Shown here piece by piece: positions 1-6,835 of a stretch of DNA of 7,896 bases; within the stretch, counting starts at the first letter, position 1, and the number at the start of each line of letters is the position of its first letter. The stretch lies in contig QFNK01000073.1 in the NCBI GenBank assembly GCA_003240795.1, forward strand, positions 1-7,896, in the 5' to 3' direction. The notes beneath the pieces were generated by a model, which saw only the letters and a list, made by a program, of their open reading frames with translations, did not search any database and was not told the origin of the DNA. This DNA comes from Micavibrio aeruginosavorus (GTDB lineage: Bacteria; Pseudomonadota; Alphaproteobacteria; Micavibrionales; Micavibrionaceae). A program made the position numbers and the translations under genes.

Positions 1-660
1 TCGATGCAGTTCGATGAGGCGATGCGCGGATTTTCCTTCCGCTTCGACGCGCCGCTCGACATGCGCATGGACACCGAAAACGGTGAAACGGCGGCTGATA
101 TCGTCAACACGTATGAGGAAGAAGACCTCGCGAACCTGATCTACAAATACGGCGACGAGCGCAAGTCGCGCTATATCGCACGACGGATTGTGGAGCAAAG
201 AAAGGCCGCGCCGATTGAAACGACGCTTCAACTCGCCGACCTTATCCGCGACGTTGTTTTCAAATCGCCCAAGGATAAAATCGATCCAGCCACGCGCACG
301 TTCCAGGCGCTCCGCATTGCCGTGAATGATGAACTTGGGGAACTTTCCCGCGGTCTTGTTGCTGCTGAAAATCTCCTCAAGGAAGGCGGCCGTTTGATCG
401 TCGTTTCCTTTCACTCGCTCGAAGACGGCATCGTCAAAAGCTTCCTCTATGAGCGCAGCGGCAAAACGCCTGCGCCGTCCCGCTACCTTCCTCCCTCCGC
501 CAGCACGGTCCAGCCTTCCTTCGTGCTCTCCCCGAAAAAACCGATCGACCCCACCGACGCTGAAATCCAGCAAAATCCCCGTTCAAGATCCGCCCGCCTG
601 CGCGGTGCCATCCGCACCGCCGCATCTTCCTTTGCCGTAAAGAATGAGGGACGCGCATGA
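1..660 (+). CDS. rsmH: 16S rRNA (cytosine1402-N4)-methyltransferase RsmH (MraW), 5'-truncated
   Basis: This is the C-terminal 219 residues of RsmH, open at the left window edge with codon 1 (Ser) in frame. The family is usually about 310-330 residues, so roughly 100 N-terminal residues, including the SAM-binding start of the Rossmann fold, lie outside the window. RsmH uses S-adenosylmethionine to methylate N4 of C1402 in the 16S rRNA decoding centre. Family signatures seen are 'RGFSFRFDAPLDMRMD' (residues 9-24), 'YKYGDERKSRYIAR' (48-61), 'PATRTFQALRIAVNDEL' (96-112), 'SFHSLED' (136-142) and the C-terminal 'NPRSRSARLRGAIRT'. Two normally conserved positions look changed: Asp95 where His is usual before PATRTFQALRI, and Gly143 where Arg is usual after HSLED. 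The stop codon overlaps the ftsL start as ATGA. Its position at the head of a dcw cluster agrees with the call. The ATG at 4-6 is internal, not the start. Confidence 0.97.
   Translation, partial: SMQFDEAMRGFSFRFDAPLDMRMDTENGETAADIVNTYEEEDLANLIYKYGDERKSRYIARRIVEQRKAAPIETTLQLADLIRDVVFKSPKDKIDPATRTFQALRIAVNDELGELSRGLVAAENLLKEGGRLIVVSFHSLEDGIVKSFLYERSGKTPAPSRYLPPSASTVQPSFVLSPKKPIDPTDAEIQQNPRSRSARLRGAIRTAASSFAVKNEGRA
646..651 (+). promoter_or_regulatory. Ribosome binding site for ftsL
   Basis: GAGGGA lies inside the last codons of rsmH, 5 nt before the ATG of ftsL. This is a good Shine-Dalgarno match at near-ideal spacing. Together with the ATGA overlap it supports the 657 start and suggests translational coupling to rsmH. 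Confidence 0.6.
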
Positions 661-1133
661 AGATATTTCGCATCTCCAACATCCTTCTTCTTCTGGTCGC
701 CGTTTCGTGCGGCGTTCTGTTGTTCTGGACGTCACAGGCGGTTCAGCAGAAGGAGAGCGAGCTTGCTGCCATCCGCAAGAACCTCAATCAGGAAAATGGC
801 ACGCTGCGCGTCCTGAGTGTTGAATGGGATTACCTGAACCGTCCGCAGCGCCTTGAGAAGCTCGCCGGTGAACTGCTCGGCATGAAGGCCGCAAGCGTCA
901 CGGAAATGGTCAAGAATATCGGCGAAATTCCGGAGCCAGTCATCGCCGCAACGGAATCCGAAATGTTCGAAGGCGGCATCATGCAGCCGGCATCGCTTTC
1001 GACCGCGCCCGCACCAGAAGCGAAAAAAATCGTTCAGTCTGCGACAAAAGACGTCGTCGTCATGCCGTCGGCTGCCGAGCGCCAGAGCTTTGACCGCCTG
1101 ATCGAAAGCCTCGACACGGACGGTGCGCAATGA
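657..1133 (+). CDS. ftsL: Cell division protein FtsL
   Basis: FtsL is a small bitopic inner-membrane protein of the divisome that, with FtsB and FtsQ, helps recruit and activate the septal synthase FtsW-FtsI. The 158-residue product has a short basic N-terminus (MKIFR) and one hydrophobic segment at about residues 8-25. A hydrophilic heptad-like stretch at about 27-50 could form the coiled coil with FtsB. Then comes 'VEWDYLNRPQRLEKLA' (55-70), a conserved block of the alphaproteobacterial FtsL family. From about residue 79 the sequence is an Ala/Pro/Glu-rich tail that I cannot match to a domain. The start is fixed by the ATGA overlap with rsmH and by a GAGGGA ribosome binding site. The stop overlaps the ftsI start in the same ATGA way. 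The call rests on position between rsmH and ftsI, topology and the YLNRP block, because FtsL is poorly conserved overall. Confidence 0.92.
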   Translation: MKIFRISNILLLLVAVSCGVLLFWTSQAVQQKESELAAIRKNLNQENGTLRVLSVEWDYLNRPQRLEKLAGELLGMKAASVTEMVKNIGEIPEPVIAATESEMFEGGIMQPASLSTAPAPEAKKIVQSATKDVVVMPSAAERQSFDRLIESLDTDGAQ

Positions 1134-2869
1134 ACCCGTTCAACCGTTCGAACATCAATTTTACAGGCCAGAAACGCTCCGCGCTCGACATGGCGCGCGG
1201 CCGTCTGGTTTTCCTCAGCCTGTTTTTCATCCTGTGCTACATCGTCGTCGCCGCGCGCGTCTTCGACCTGACCATCATTCAGGGGGAGATGAAGAAGAAC
1301 GAGGAAACGGTCTCGTATCTTGAGGCTGAACCGCAGGCGCAAAAGAAACACCAGCGCGCCGACATTCTCGACCGCAACGGCGTGATCCTTGCGCGTTCCC
1401 TCAAAACGGCATCGCTTTACGCGGACCCTCTTGTCATCACGGACCCCAAGACCGTTGCCAAAGACCTGTCGAAGGTCTTCCCCGATCTTTCCTACGGCGA
1501 CCTTTTGAAAAAGCTTCAGGAAAAAAAGCGATTCGTCTGGATCAAGCGCAACATCACGCCGGACGATCAGTATAAAATCCTTTATCTGGGTCATCCGGGT
1601 CTTTCTTTCGAAGAAGAAAACCGCCGCATCTATCCGCAGGGAAATCTGGTATCGCACATCGTGGGATATACCAGCGTGGACGGGAAGGGGCTCTCCGGCA
1701 TGGAAGCCGGTTTCGACAAGCTCCTCAGCAAGAGCGATGAGCCGCTGACGTCCACGATCGATGTCCGTGTCCAGCACGCGCTGCGCCGTGAAATTGCCGG
1801 CGCGATGAAAAAGTTCAGCGGTATCGCGGGCGCAGGCGCGGTCATGGATATCAACACGGGCGAAATGCTGGCCGCCGTGTCGCTGCCGGATTTTGATCCG
1901 CATGAGGTCAATGCGAAAAACAAAGACGCGCTCTTCAACCGTCTGACGCTTGGTGTGTTCGAGCCGGGATCGACCTTCAAGCTCTTTACGACGGCCGCCG
2001 CCATCGAGCATGGCGCAAAAATGGATACGACTTACGACGCGCGCACACCGGTCAAGATAGGACGCTTTTCCATCAGCGATTACCATGCGGAGCGCCGCAT
2101 TCTGACGCTGCCGGAAGTGTTCATGCATTCCTCCAACATCGGCTCCATCAAAATGGCGCAGGCGGTCGGCACGGATGATTTCAAGAATTTCCTCTCCGAC
2201 CTCGGCCTGATGAAGGCACCGCAGATCGAAATTCCGGAAGTCGGCGCGCCGCTGGTGCCGAGCCCCTGGCATGAAGTCAACACGATGACGGCGTCCTTCG
2301 GCCACGGCATCGCTGTATCGCCGCTGCAGCTGGTCACGGCGTCCGCATCCATCATGAACGGCGGCATTCTGGTGCGCCCGACGCTGGTGATGGAAAGCGG
2401 TAAGGACAATGCAAAATCCAAAAGCGATGTGCGCGTCGTTTCCGAAAAAACCGCGCACAGAATGCGCCAGCTGATGCGCCTTGTCGTGACGGACGGAACG
2501 GCGCGGAAAGCAGATGTGCCGGGATACAATGTCGGCGGCAAAACCGGAACGGCGGACAAGACGAGCGGTAAAGGATATGACCGCGACAAGCGCCGCGCGT
2601 CCTTCATGGCGTTCTTCCCCGCCGAGGCGCCGCGCTATGCAGTCTACATCATGATCGACGAGCCGAAGGGTATCAAGGAAAGCTACGGCTACGCCACCGC
2701 CGGATGGGTCGCGGTTCCCGCCGTAAAGAATGTGATTGAATCCATGATCGCGATCGAGGGTCTGCGCCCGCAGGAAAACGACGAGCTTGGCGGCACGCTG
2801 ACCGCTTACGTGAAAACACGTGAACAGATTGCAAAGGAGAGACAGGTTGCTGCTTTCTCAGATCATTGA
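1130..2869 (+). CDS. ftsI: Septal peptidoglycan DD-transpeptidase FtsI (PBP3, class B penicillin-binding protein)
   Basis: FtsI cross-links peptidoglycan stem peptides at the division septum in the periplasm, working with the glycosyltransferase FtsW. The product is 579 residues, close to the usual length (E. coli 588). It has a cytoplasmic tail of about 23 residues and one membrane anchor at about 25-45. The pedestal domain carries 'RADILDRNG' (76-84) and 'RIYPQGNLVSHIVGY' (166-180). The transpeptidase domain spans about 230-540. All three penicillin-binding motifs are intact: STFK at 281-284 with nucleophile Ser281, SSN at 334-336, and KTGT at 471-474. A hydrophilic tail of about 30 residues follows. 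There is no glycosyltransferase domain, so it is class B. The start overlaps ftsL as ATGA. The only upstream match is a weak GGACGG, so translation probably depends on coupling. The 3' end overlaps murE. Confusion with elongation PBP2 (mrdA) is unlikely given the dcw position. Confidence 0.98.
   Translation: MNPFNRSNINFTGQKRSALDMARGRLVFLSLFFILCYIVVAARVFDLTIIQGEMKKNEETVSYLEAEPQAQKKHQRADILDRNGVILARSLKTASLYADPLVITDPKTVAKDLSKVFPDLSYGDLLKKLQEKKRFVWIKRNITPDDQYKILYLGHPGLSFEEENRRIYPQGNLVSHIVGYTSVDGKGLSGMEAGFDKLLSKSDEPLTSTIDVRVQHALRREIAGAMKKFSGIAGAGAVMDINTGEMLAAVSLPDFDPHEVNAKNKDALFNRLTLGVFEPGSTFKLFTTAAAIEHGAKMDTTYDARTPVKIGRFSISDYHAERRILTLPEVFMHSSNIGSIKMAQAVGTDDFKNFLSDLGLMKAPQIEIPEVGAPLVPSPWHEVNTMTASFGHGIAVSPLQLVTASASIMNGGILVRPTLVMESGKDNAKSKSDVRVVSEKTAHRMRQLMRLVVTDGTARKADVPGYNVGGKTGTADKTSGKGYDRDKRRASFMAFFPAEAPRYAVYIMIDEPKGIKESYGYATAGWVAVPAVKNVIESMIAIEGLRPQENDELGGTLTAYVKTREQIAKERQVAAFSDH
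2833..2840 (+). promoter_or_regulatory. Strong ribosome binding site that decides the murE start
   Basis: AAAGGAGA lies inside the 3' end of ftsI and is followed by a 6-nt spacer and TTG at 2847. This is the best Shine-Dalgarno match I noticed in the window. No comparable motif precedes the in-frame GTG at 2820, so it favours the TTG as the murE start. Confidence 0.65.
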
Positions 2870-4304
2870 TAATCCGGCAAGGGACGTGGATGTTGGCGGC
2901 ATTACCGCCGACAGCCGCGCCGTGCGTGAAAATTTCATCTATGCCGCTCTGCCCGGCAGCAAGACGCATGGCCGCGATTATATCGGTGACGCGCTCATGC
3001 ACGGCGCGGGCGTGATCGTCGCCGAACACGGGACAAAGCTTCCGGAAGGGCAGGATGCGGTCCTGATCGAAACGGACAATGCGCGCCTGACGCTCGCAAA
3101 AATGGCCGCGCGTTTTTACGGCAAGCAGCCGGAGACCATTGTCGCCGTAACGGGTACGAGCGGCAAGACGTCGACCGTGAGTTTCACGCAGCAGCTATGG
3201 AGCCTGTGCGGCGTTCCTATGGCCGCTTCGCTCGGCACATTGGGCGTGCGCGCGCCGGGACTCTCGCGTTACGGATCACTGACCACGCCGGACACGGTAT
3301 CCCTTCATGCGGAGCTGGCGGACCTTGCATCGGTTGGCATCACGCATCTGGCGATGGAAGCCTCCAGCCACGGTCTCGACCAGTTCAGACTGGACGGCGT
3401 GAAGATCAAGGCGGCGGCGTACACGAACCTTTCGCGTGACCATCTGGATTACCATCCCACGATGGAGGATTACTTCCAGGCAAAATCCCGCCTGTTTACC
3501 GACCTTCTGATCGACGGCGGCACGGCGGTATTGAACGCGGATGACGAATATTTCGGACGGATCGAGGCGATCTGTAAGCAGCGGAACCTGCGCGTCCTGT
3601 CTTACGGCGAAAACGGCGCGGACATCCGCCTTGCCGAACGCGCGCTTCAGCCGCATGGCCAGATGCTCAAACTCTCCGTCCTCGGGGAAGATTATGAAGT
3701 GCTCCTGCCGCTGGTCGGGAAATTCCAGACGATGAACGCGCTCTGCGCCCTCGGTCTGGTCTTGAGCGAAGGCGGTGAGGCATCGATGATCGTGCCGCAG
3801 CTGGCGCAGCTGCGCGGTGTTCCGGGACGGTTGGAGCAGGTTGTCGGTCATCCGGCGGGCGCGGGCGTATATGTCGATTACGCGCACAAGCCGGGCGCGC
3901 TGGAAGCGGTTCTCAACACACTCCGCCCGCACACGGACGGAAAACTAGTCTGCCTGTTCGGTTGCGGCGGCAACCGCGACGCGGGCAAACGTCCAATTAT
4001 GGGGCGTATTTCTGCCGGCCTCGCCGACGTCACCATCGTCACGGACGACAACCCGCGCAGCGAAGACGCGCAGACGATCCGTCACGCAATCCTCGAAGGC
4101 GCGCCCGACGCGGTCGAGATCGGCGGACGCCGCGATGCGATCCGCTACGCCATTCAAAACCTGAACGAAGGCGACATCCTCGTTATCGCAGGCAAGGGGC
4201 ACGAGCAGGGACAGATTGTCGGTGACATTGTCGAACCATTCGACGATGTGGCCGAAGCCGAGCAGGCAATCAACGATTTATTGAACAAGAAACTGAAGGC
4301 GTAA
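2847..4304 (+). CDS. murE: UDP-N-acetylmuramoyl-L-alanyl-D-glutamate--2,6-diaminopimelate ligase MurE
   Basis: MurE is a cytoplasmic ATP-dependent ligase that adds the third stem-peptide residue to UDP-MurNAc-L-Ala-D-Glu. With the TTG start it has 485 residues, normal for the family. The N-terminal UDP-binding domain has 'GITADSRAV' (18-26). The central domain has the ATP loop 'TGTSGKTST' (102-110), 'MEASSHGLDQ' (170-179), 'NLSRDHLDYH' (194-203) and the probable carbamylated lysine Lys213 in 'YFQAKSRLF'. The C-terminal domain has DNPR (401-404), the signature for meso-diaminopimelate rather than lysine, and 'AGKGHEQGQ' (448-456). Start choice: TTG at 2847 follows a strong ribosome binding site and gives the family-like N-terminus 'MLLSQIIDN'. 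The in-frame GTG at 2820 would add nine residues rich in Arg (VNRLQRRDR) and has no ribosome binding site. The 23-nt overlap with ftsI implies coupling. All motifs are intact. Confidence 0.97.
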   Translation: MLLSQIIDNPARDVDVGGITADSRAVRENFIYAALPGSKTHGRDYIGDALMHGAGVIVAEHGTKLPEGQDAVLIETDNARLTLAKMAARFYGKQPETIVAVTGTSGKTSTVSFTQQLWSLCGVPMAASLGTLGVRAPGLSRYGSLTTPDTVSLHAELADLASVGITHLAMEASSHGLDQFRLDGVKIKAAAYTNLSRDHLDYHPTMEDYFQAKSRLFTDLLIDGGTAVLNADDEYFGRIEAICKQRNLRVLSYGENGADIRLAERALQPHGQMLKLSVLGEDYEVLLPLVGKFQTMNALCALGLVLSEGGEASMIVPQLAQLRGVPGRLEQVVGHPAGAGVYVDYAHKPGALEAVLNTLRPHTDGKLVCLFGCGGNRDAGKRPIMGRISAGLADVTIVTDDNPRSEDAQTIRHAILEGAPDAVEIGGRRDAIRYAIQNLNEGDILVIAGKGHEQGQIVGDIVEPFDDVAEAEQAINDLLNKKLKA

Positions 4305-4309
4305 AGACT

Positions 4310-5746
4310 ATGGGTGCATCGAACGTGATCTGGAGTGCAAAGGAAGCGGCCGCCGCAACGGGCGGAGAGGTCTTCGCCGACTGGACGGCCACGGGTGTGT
4401 CCATAGACAGCCGCACCGTCAAGCCGGGCGAGCTGTTTATCGCGATATCCGGCGACAACGGCGACGGCCACGCATATGTGGCCGATGCCATCAAAAAAGG
4501 TGCCGCCGCCGCCATCGTATCCGCGAAGGTTGAAGGCGTTTCGGATGAAAAATTGTTGATCGTTGCCGACACGTTCCGCGCGATGCAGGACTTGGGCAAA
4601 GCAGCGCGCGCAAGAACGGGCGCAACGGTGATCGGCGTAACGGGCAGCGTCGGCAAGACAGGCACGAAAGAACTTCTCGCCGCCGCGTTCGGCGCGCTGG
4701 GTCAGACGCATGCAAGCATCAAAAGCTATAACAACCACTGGGGCGTGCCGCTGACGCTGTCCAACATGAACGCCGGAAGCGATTACGGCATTTTCGAAAT
4801 GGGAATGAACCACACAGGCGAAATCACGCCGCTGAGCGAGCAGGTTCGTCCCCACATCTCCATCATCACGACGATCGAGCCTGTCCATGTCGGCAATTTC
4901 GACAACGGCATCGAGGGCATCGCGGCCGCGAAAGCCGAGATACTCGACGGGATGGAGAAGGGCGCGAAAATCATCCTGAACCGCGACAACGACTGGTTCG
5001 ACTATCTGCAATCCGCCGCGATGAAAAAAGGCGTGGAGGTTTTCTCCTTCGGCGAAAGCGAAGGGGCGGACGCGCGCCTTGTGGCCTGTATCGAGGCATC
5101 GAACGGTTCCCGCGTCACGGCAATGGTCGGGGACGAACAGGTGGATTACATCCTGCAAATCGCCGGACGCCATGTGGCGATGAATTCCCTGTCCGTCCTG
5201 ATGGCGGTCAAGCTGGCGGGCGGCGACCTGCAAAAGGCGGCGAAAGCGCTGTCGAAGCTGGAGCCCATTCAGGGACGCGGCAAGCGCGAAACGCTGGATA
5301 TCGGCGGACAGAAAAATCCGGTCACGCTGATCGATGAAAGCTACAACGCCTCTCCGGCCTCCATGCGTGCAGCGTTCAAGGTTCTGGCCCTGATAGACCC
5401 CGGCCGCGGCGGCCGCCGGATTGCGGTTTTGGGAGATATGCTGGAGCTGGGGGCAAATGCTGCACAGCACCATGCCGACCTTGCGCTTCCACTCAAAGCC
5501 GCTAATGTAGACCTCGTCTATACGTGCGGAAAGATGATGAAAAAACTGCACGAGTCTCTGCCCGCCAACCAGCGCGGCATACATAAGGACACCAGCGCGG
5601 AACTGGCGCAGATTGTCCCCGATGTGCTTGTTCCCGGGGATGTCGTCATGGTCAAGGGATCACTGGGCAGCAAGATGGGCACCGTCGTCGAGGCGCTGCG
5701 CTCGCTTCCTGAAATGAAAAAGAACAAAAAGGAAATTACGGGTTAA
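4310..5746 (+). CDS. murF: UDP-N-acetylmuramoyl-tripeptide--D-alanyl-D-alanine ligase MurF
   Basis: MurF joins the D-Ala-D-Ala dipeptide to the UDP-MurNAc-tripeptide with ATP in the cytoplasm, giving the pentapeptide precursor. The product has 478 residues, a typical length. The N-terminal substrate-binding domain has 'GVSIDSRTVKPGELFIAI' (29-46). The central ATPase domain has the P-loop 'TGSVGKTGTKE' (111-121), the MurF hallmark 'YNNHWGVPLTL' (140-150) and 'FEMGMNHTGEI' (162-172). The C-terminal domain has 'DESYNASPASM' (342-352) and 'LGDMLELG' (374-381). The N-terminus 'IWSAKEAAAATGG' fits family members aligned from near residue 1, supporting ATG 4310. It begins 5 nt after the murE stop; a GAAGG at 4295-4299 is a modest ribosome binding site with a 10-nt spacer. 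The Lys-rich end (MKKNKKEITG) is unremarkable. The P-loop alone would fit any Mur ligase, but NNHWGVPLTL and SYNASP separate MurF from MurC, MurD and MurE. Confidence 0.98.
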   Translation: MGASNVIWSAKEAAAATGGEVFADWTATGVSIDSRTVKPGELFIAISGDNGDGHAYVADAIKKGAAAAIVSAKVEGVSDEKLLIVADTFRAMQDLGKAARARTGATVIGVTGSVGKTGTKELLAAAFGALGQTHASIKSYNNHWGVPLTLSNMNAGSDYGIFEMGMNHTGEITPLSEQVRPHISIITTIEPVHVGNFDNGIEGIAAAKAEILDGMEKGAKIILNRDNDWFDYLQSAAMKKGVEVFSFGESEGADARLVACIEASNGSRVTAMVGDEQVDYILQIAGRHVAMNSLSVLMAVKLAGGDLQKAAKALSKLEPIQGRGKRETLDIGGQKNPVTLIDESYNASPASMRAAFKVLALIDPGRGGRRIAVLGDMLELGANAAQHHADLALPLKAANVDLVYTCGKMMKKLHESLPANQRGIHKDTSAELAQIVPDVLVPGDVVMVKGSLGSKMGTVVEALRSLPEMKKNKKEITG

Positions 5747-5749
5747 TCC

Positions 5750-6835
5750 ATGCTGTATTATCTGCTCGCGCCGTACGCGGAAGATTTCATTCTCTTCAAC
5801 CTGTTCCGTTACCTCACGTTCCGGACGGGCGGCGCGGTAATGACGGCAATGGTTATCTGTTTCATCATTGGCCCCGGCATGATCCGCTGGCTGAAGAAAA
5901 AACAGAAAGAGGGACAGCCCATCCGTCAGGACGGCCCCGAAACGCATTTGAAAAAGGCAGGCACGCCGACGATGGGCGGCCTGATGATTTTGATTTCCGC
6001 CGGCATCTCCGTTCTGCTCTGGGCGGATTTCGCAAACCCTTATGTCTGGATCGTCGCGGGCGTCATCATCGGCTACGGCTTGATCGGCGCGGCGGATGAT
6101 TACGCGAAGCTGACGAAACGCAGCCATCATGGCGTTCCCGGCAAGATCAGGCTTCTCTTTGAATTCGGCATCGCGTCCTGCGCGGTCGCCGCCTATCTGC
6201 ATTTTACGCCGAACGACATCGACACCGGCCTTGCCATCCCGTTCATGAAAGACTTCCTCGTGCCGCTCGGCTTTGCGTTCGTGCCGTTTGCGATGCTCGT
6301 GATTGTCGGCTCCAGCAACGCGGTGAATTTGACGGACGGCCTGGACGGACTCGCCATCGTTCCGGTGATGATCGCCGCCGCGTGTTTCGGCCTGATCACA
6401 TATTTCGTTGGTAACGCGGTTTATGCACCGTATCTCGGCATCACCTTTATTCAGGGAACGGGGGAGCTGGCCGTTATCTGCGGCGCGCTGATAGGCGCGG
6501 GAATAGGGTTCCTCTGGTTCAACGCGCCGCCCGCGATGGTGTTCATGGGTGATACCGGATCGCTCGCCATGGGTGCTGGACTCGGCGCGATGGCGGTCGT
6601 GGCGAAGCACGAGCTGGTCCTTTTCGTTATAGGCGGTTTGTTCGTGCTGGAAACGGTATCGGTGATCGTTCAGGTAGCATCGTTCAAACTGACCGGACGC
6701 CGCGTTTTCGCGATGGCGCCGCTGCACCACCATTTTGAGAAAAAAGGATGGTCGGAGCCGACCATCGTCATACGCTTCTGGATCATCGCCATGATCCTCG
6801 GCCTGATCGGACTAGCAACACTGAAACTCAGATGA
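5750..6835 (+). CDS. mraY: Phospho-N-acetylmuramoyl-pentapeptide-transferase MraY
   Basis: MraY is the integral inner-membrane enzyme that transfers phospho-MurNAc-pentapeptide from UDP to undecaprenyl phosphate, making lipid I. The product has 361 residues, the usual size (E. coli 360), and many hydrophobic segments consistent with the ten-helix family fold. Signatures seen are 'DGPETHLKKAGTPTMGG' (61-77), the Asp pair D116-D117 in 'GAADDYAKL' with 'HHGVPGKIRL' after it, 'SSNAVNLTDGLDGLAI' (188-203), 'FMGDTGSLAMG' (265-275) with catalytic-site Asp268, and the cytoplasmic triple histidine H326-H328 in 'PLHHHFEKKGW'. The Asp residues match those placed near Mg2+ and the catalytic site in characterised MraY proteins. 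The start is 3 nt after the murF stop. The nearest purine run (AAAAAGGA, ending at 5733) is rather far from the ATG, so coupling to murF is likely. The stop overlaps the murD start as ATGA. Confidence 0.98.
   Translation: MLYYLLAPYAEDFILFNLFRYLTFRTGGAVMTAMVICFIIGPGMIRWLKKKQKEGQPIRQDGPETHLKKAGTPTMGGLMILISAGISVLLWADFANPYVWIVAGVIIGYGLIGAADDYAKLTKRSHHGVPGKIRLLFEFGIASCAVAAYLHFTPNDIDTGLAIPFMKDFLVPLGFAFVPFAMLVIVGSSNAVNLTDGLDGLAIVPVMIAAACFGLITYFVGNAVYAPYLGITFIQGTGELAVICGALIGAGIGFLWFNAPPAMVFMGDTGSLAMGAGLGAMAVVAKHELVLFVIGGLFVLETVSVIVQVASFKLTGRRVFAMAPLHHHFEKKGWSEPTIVIRFWIIAMILGLIGLATLKLR
6747..6766 (+). repeat. Perfect 9-bp inverted repeat within mraY
   Basis: GATGGTCGG and CCGACCATC are exact reverse complements separated by AG. 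In RNA this would most likely form an 8-bp stem with a GAGC loop. It encodes the conserved 'GWSEPTIV' region of MraY, so protein constraint may fully explain it. No T-run follows, so it is not an intrinsic terminator. The repeat is certain; a function is not. Confidence 0.4.

Noticed and set aside
1034..2458. Long minus-strand open frame of 474 codons opposite ftsI
   Set aside because: It lies opposite an intact, motif-complete ftsI. Its translation is rich in Arg, His, Asp and Gly with no recognisable domain, as expected from the mirror of a GC-biased gene.
3798..3812. Short repeated CAGCTG units in murE
   Set aside because: They are two Gln-Leu codon pairs in 'PQLAQLRG'; chance codon repetition explains them.
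5408..5417. GC-only palindrome GGCGGCCGCC in murF as a possible hairpin or regulatory site
   Set aside because: It encodes a Gly/Arg-rich turn (PGRGGRR) with GC-rich codons. It is short, has no T-run, and lies mid-gene.
4154..5584. Long minus-strand open frame of 476 codons opposite murF
   Set aside because: It is a complement of murF codons with no domain, no plausible start context and low-complexity Arg/His/Gly-rich sequence.
5660..6733. Minus-strand open frame of 357 codons opposite mraY
   Set aside because: The translation is highly charged (Arg, Glu, Asp, His, Gln), the antisense image of hydrophobic membrane-helix codons. It is not a believable protein.
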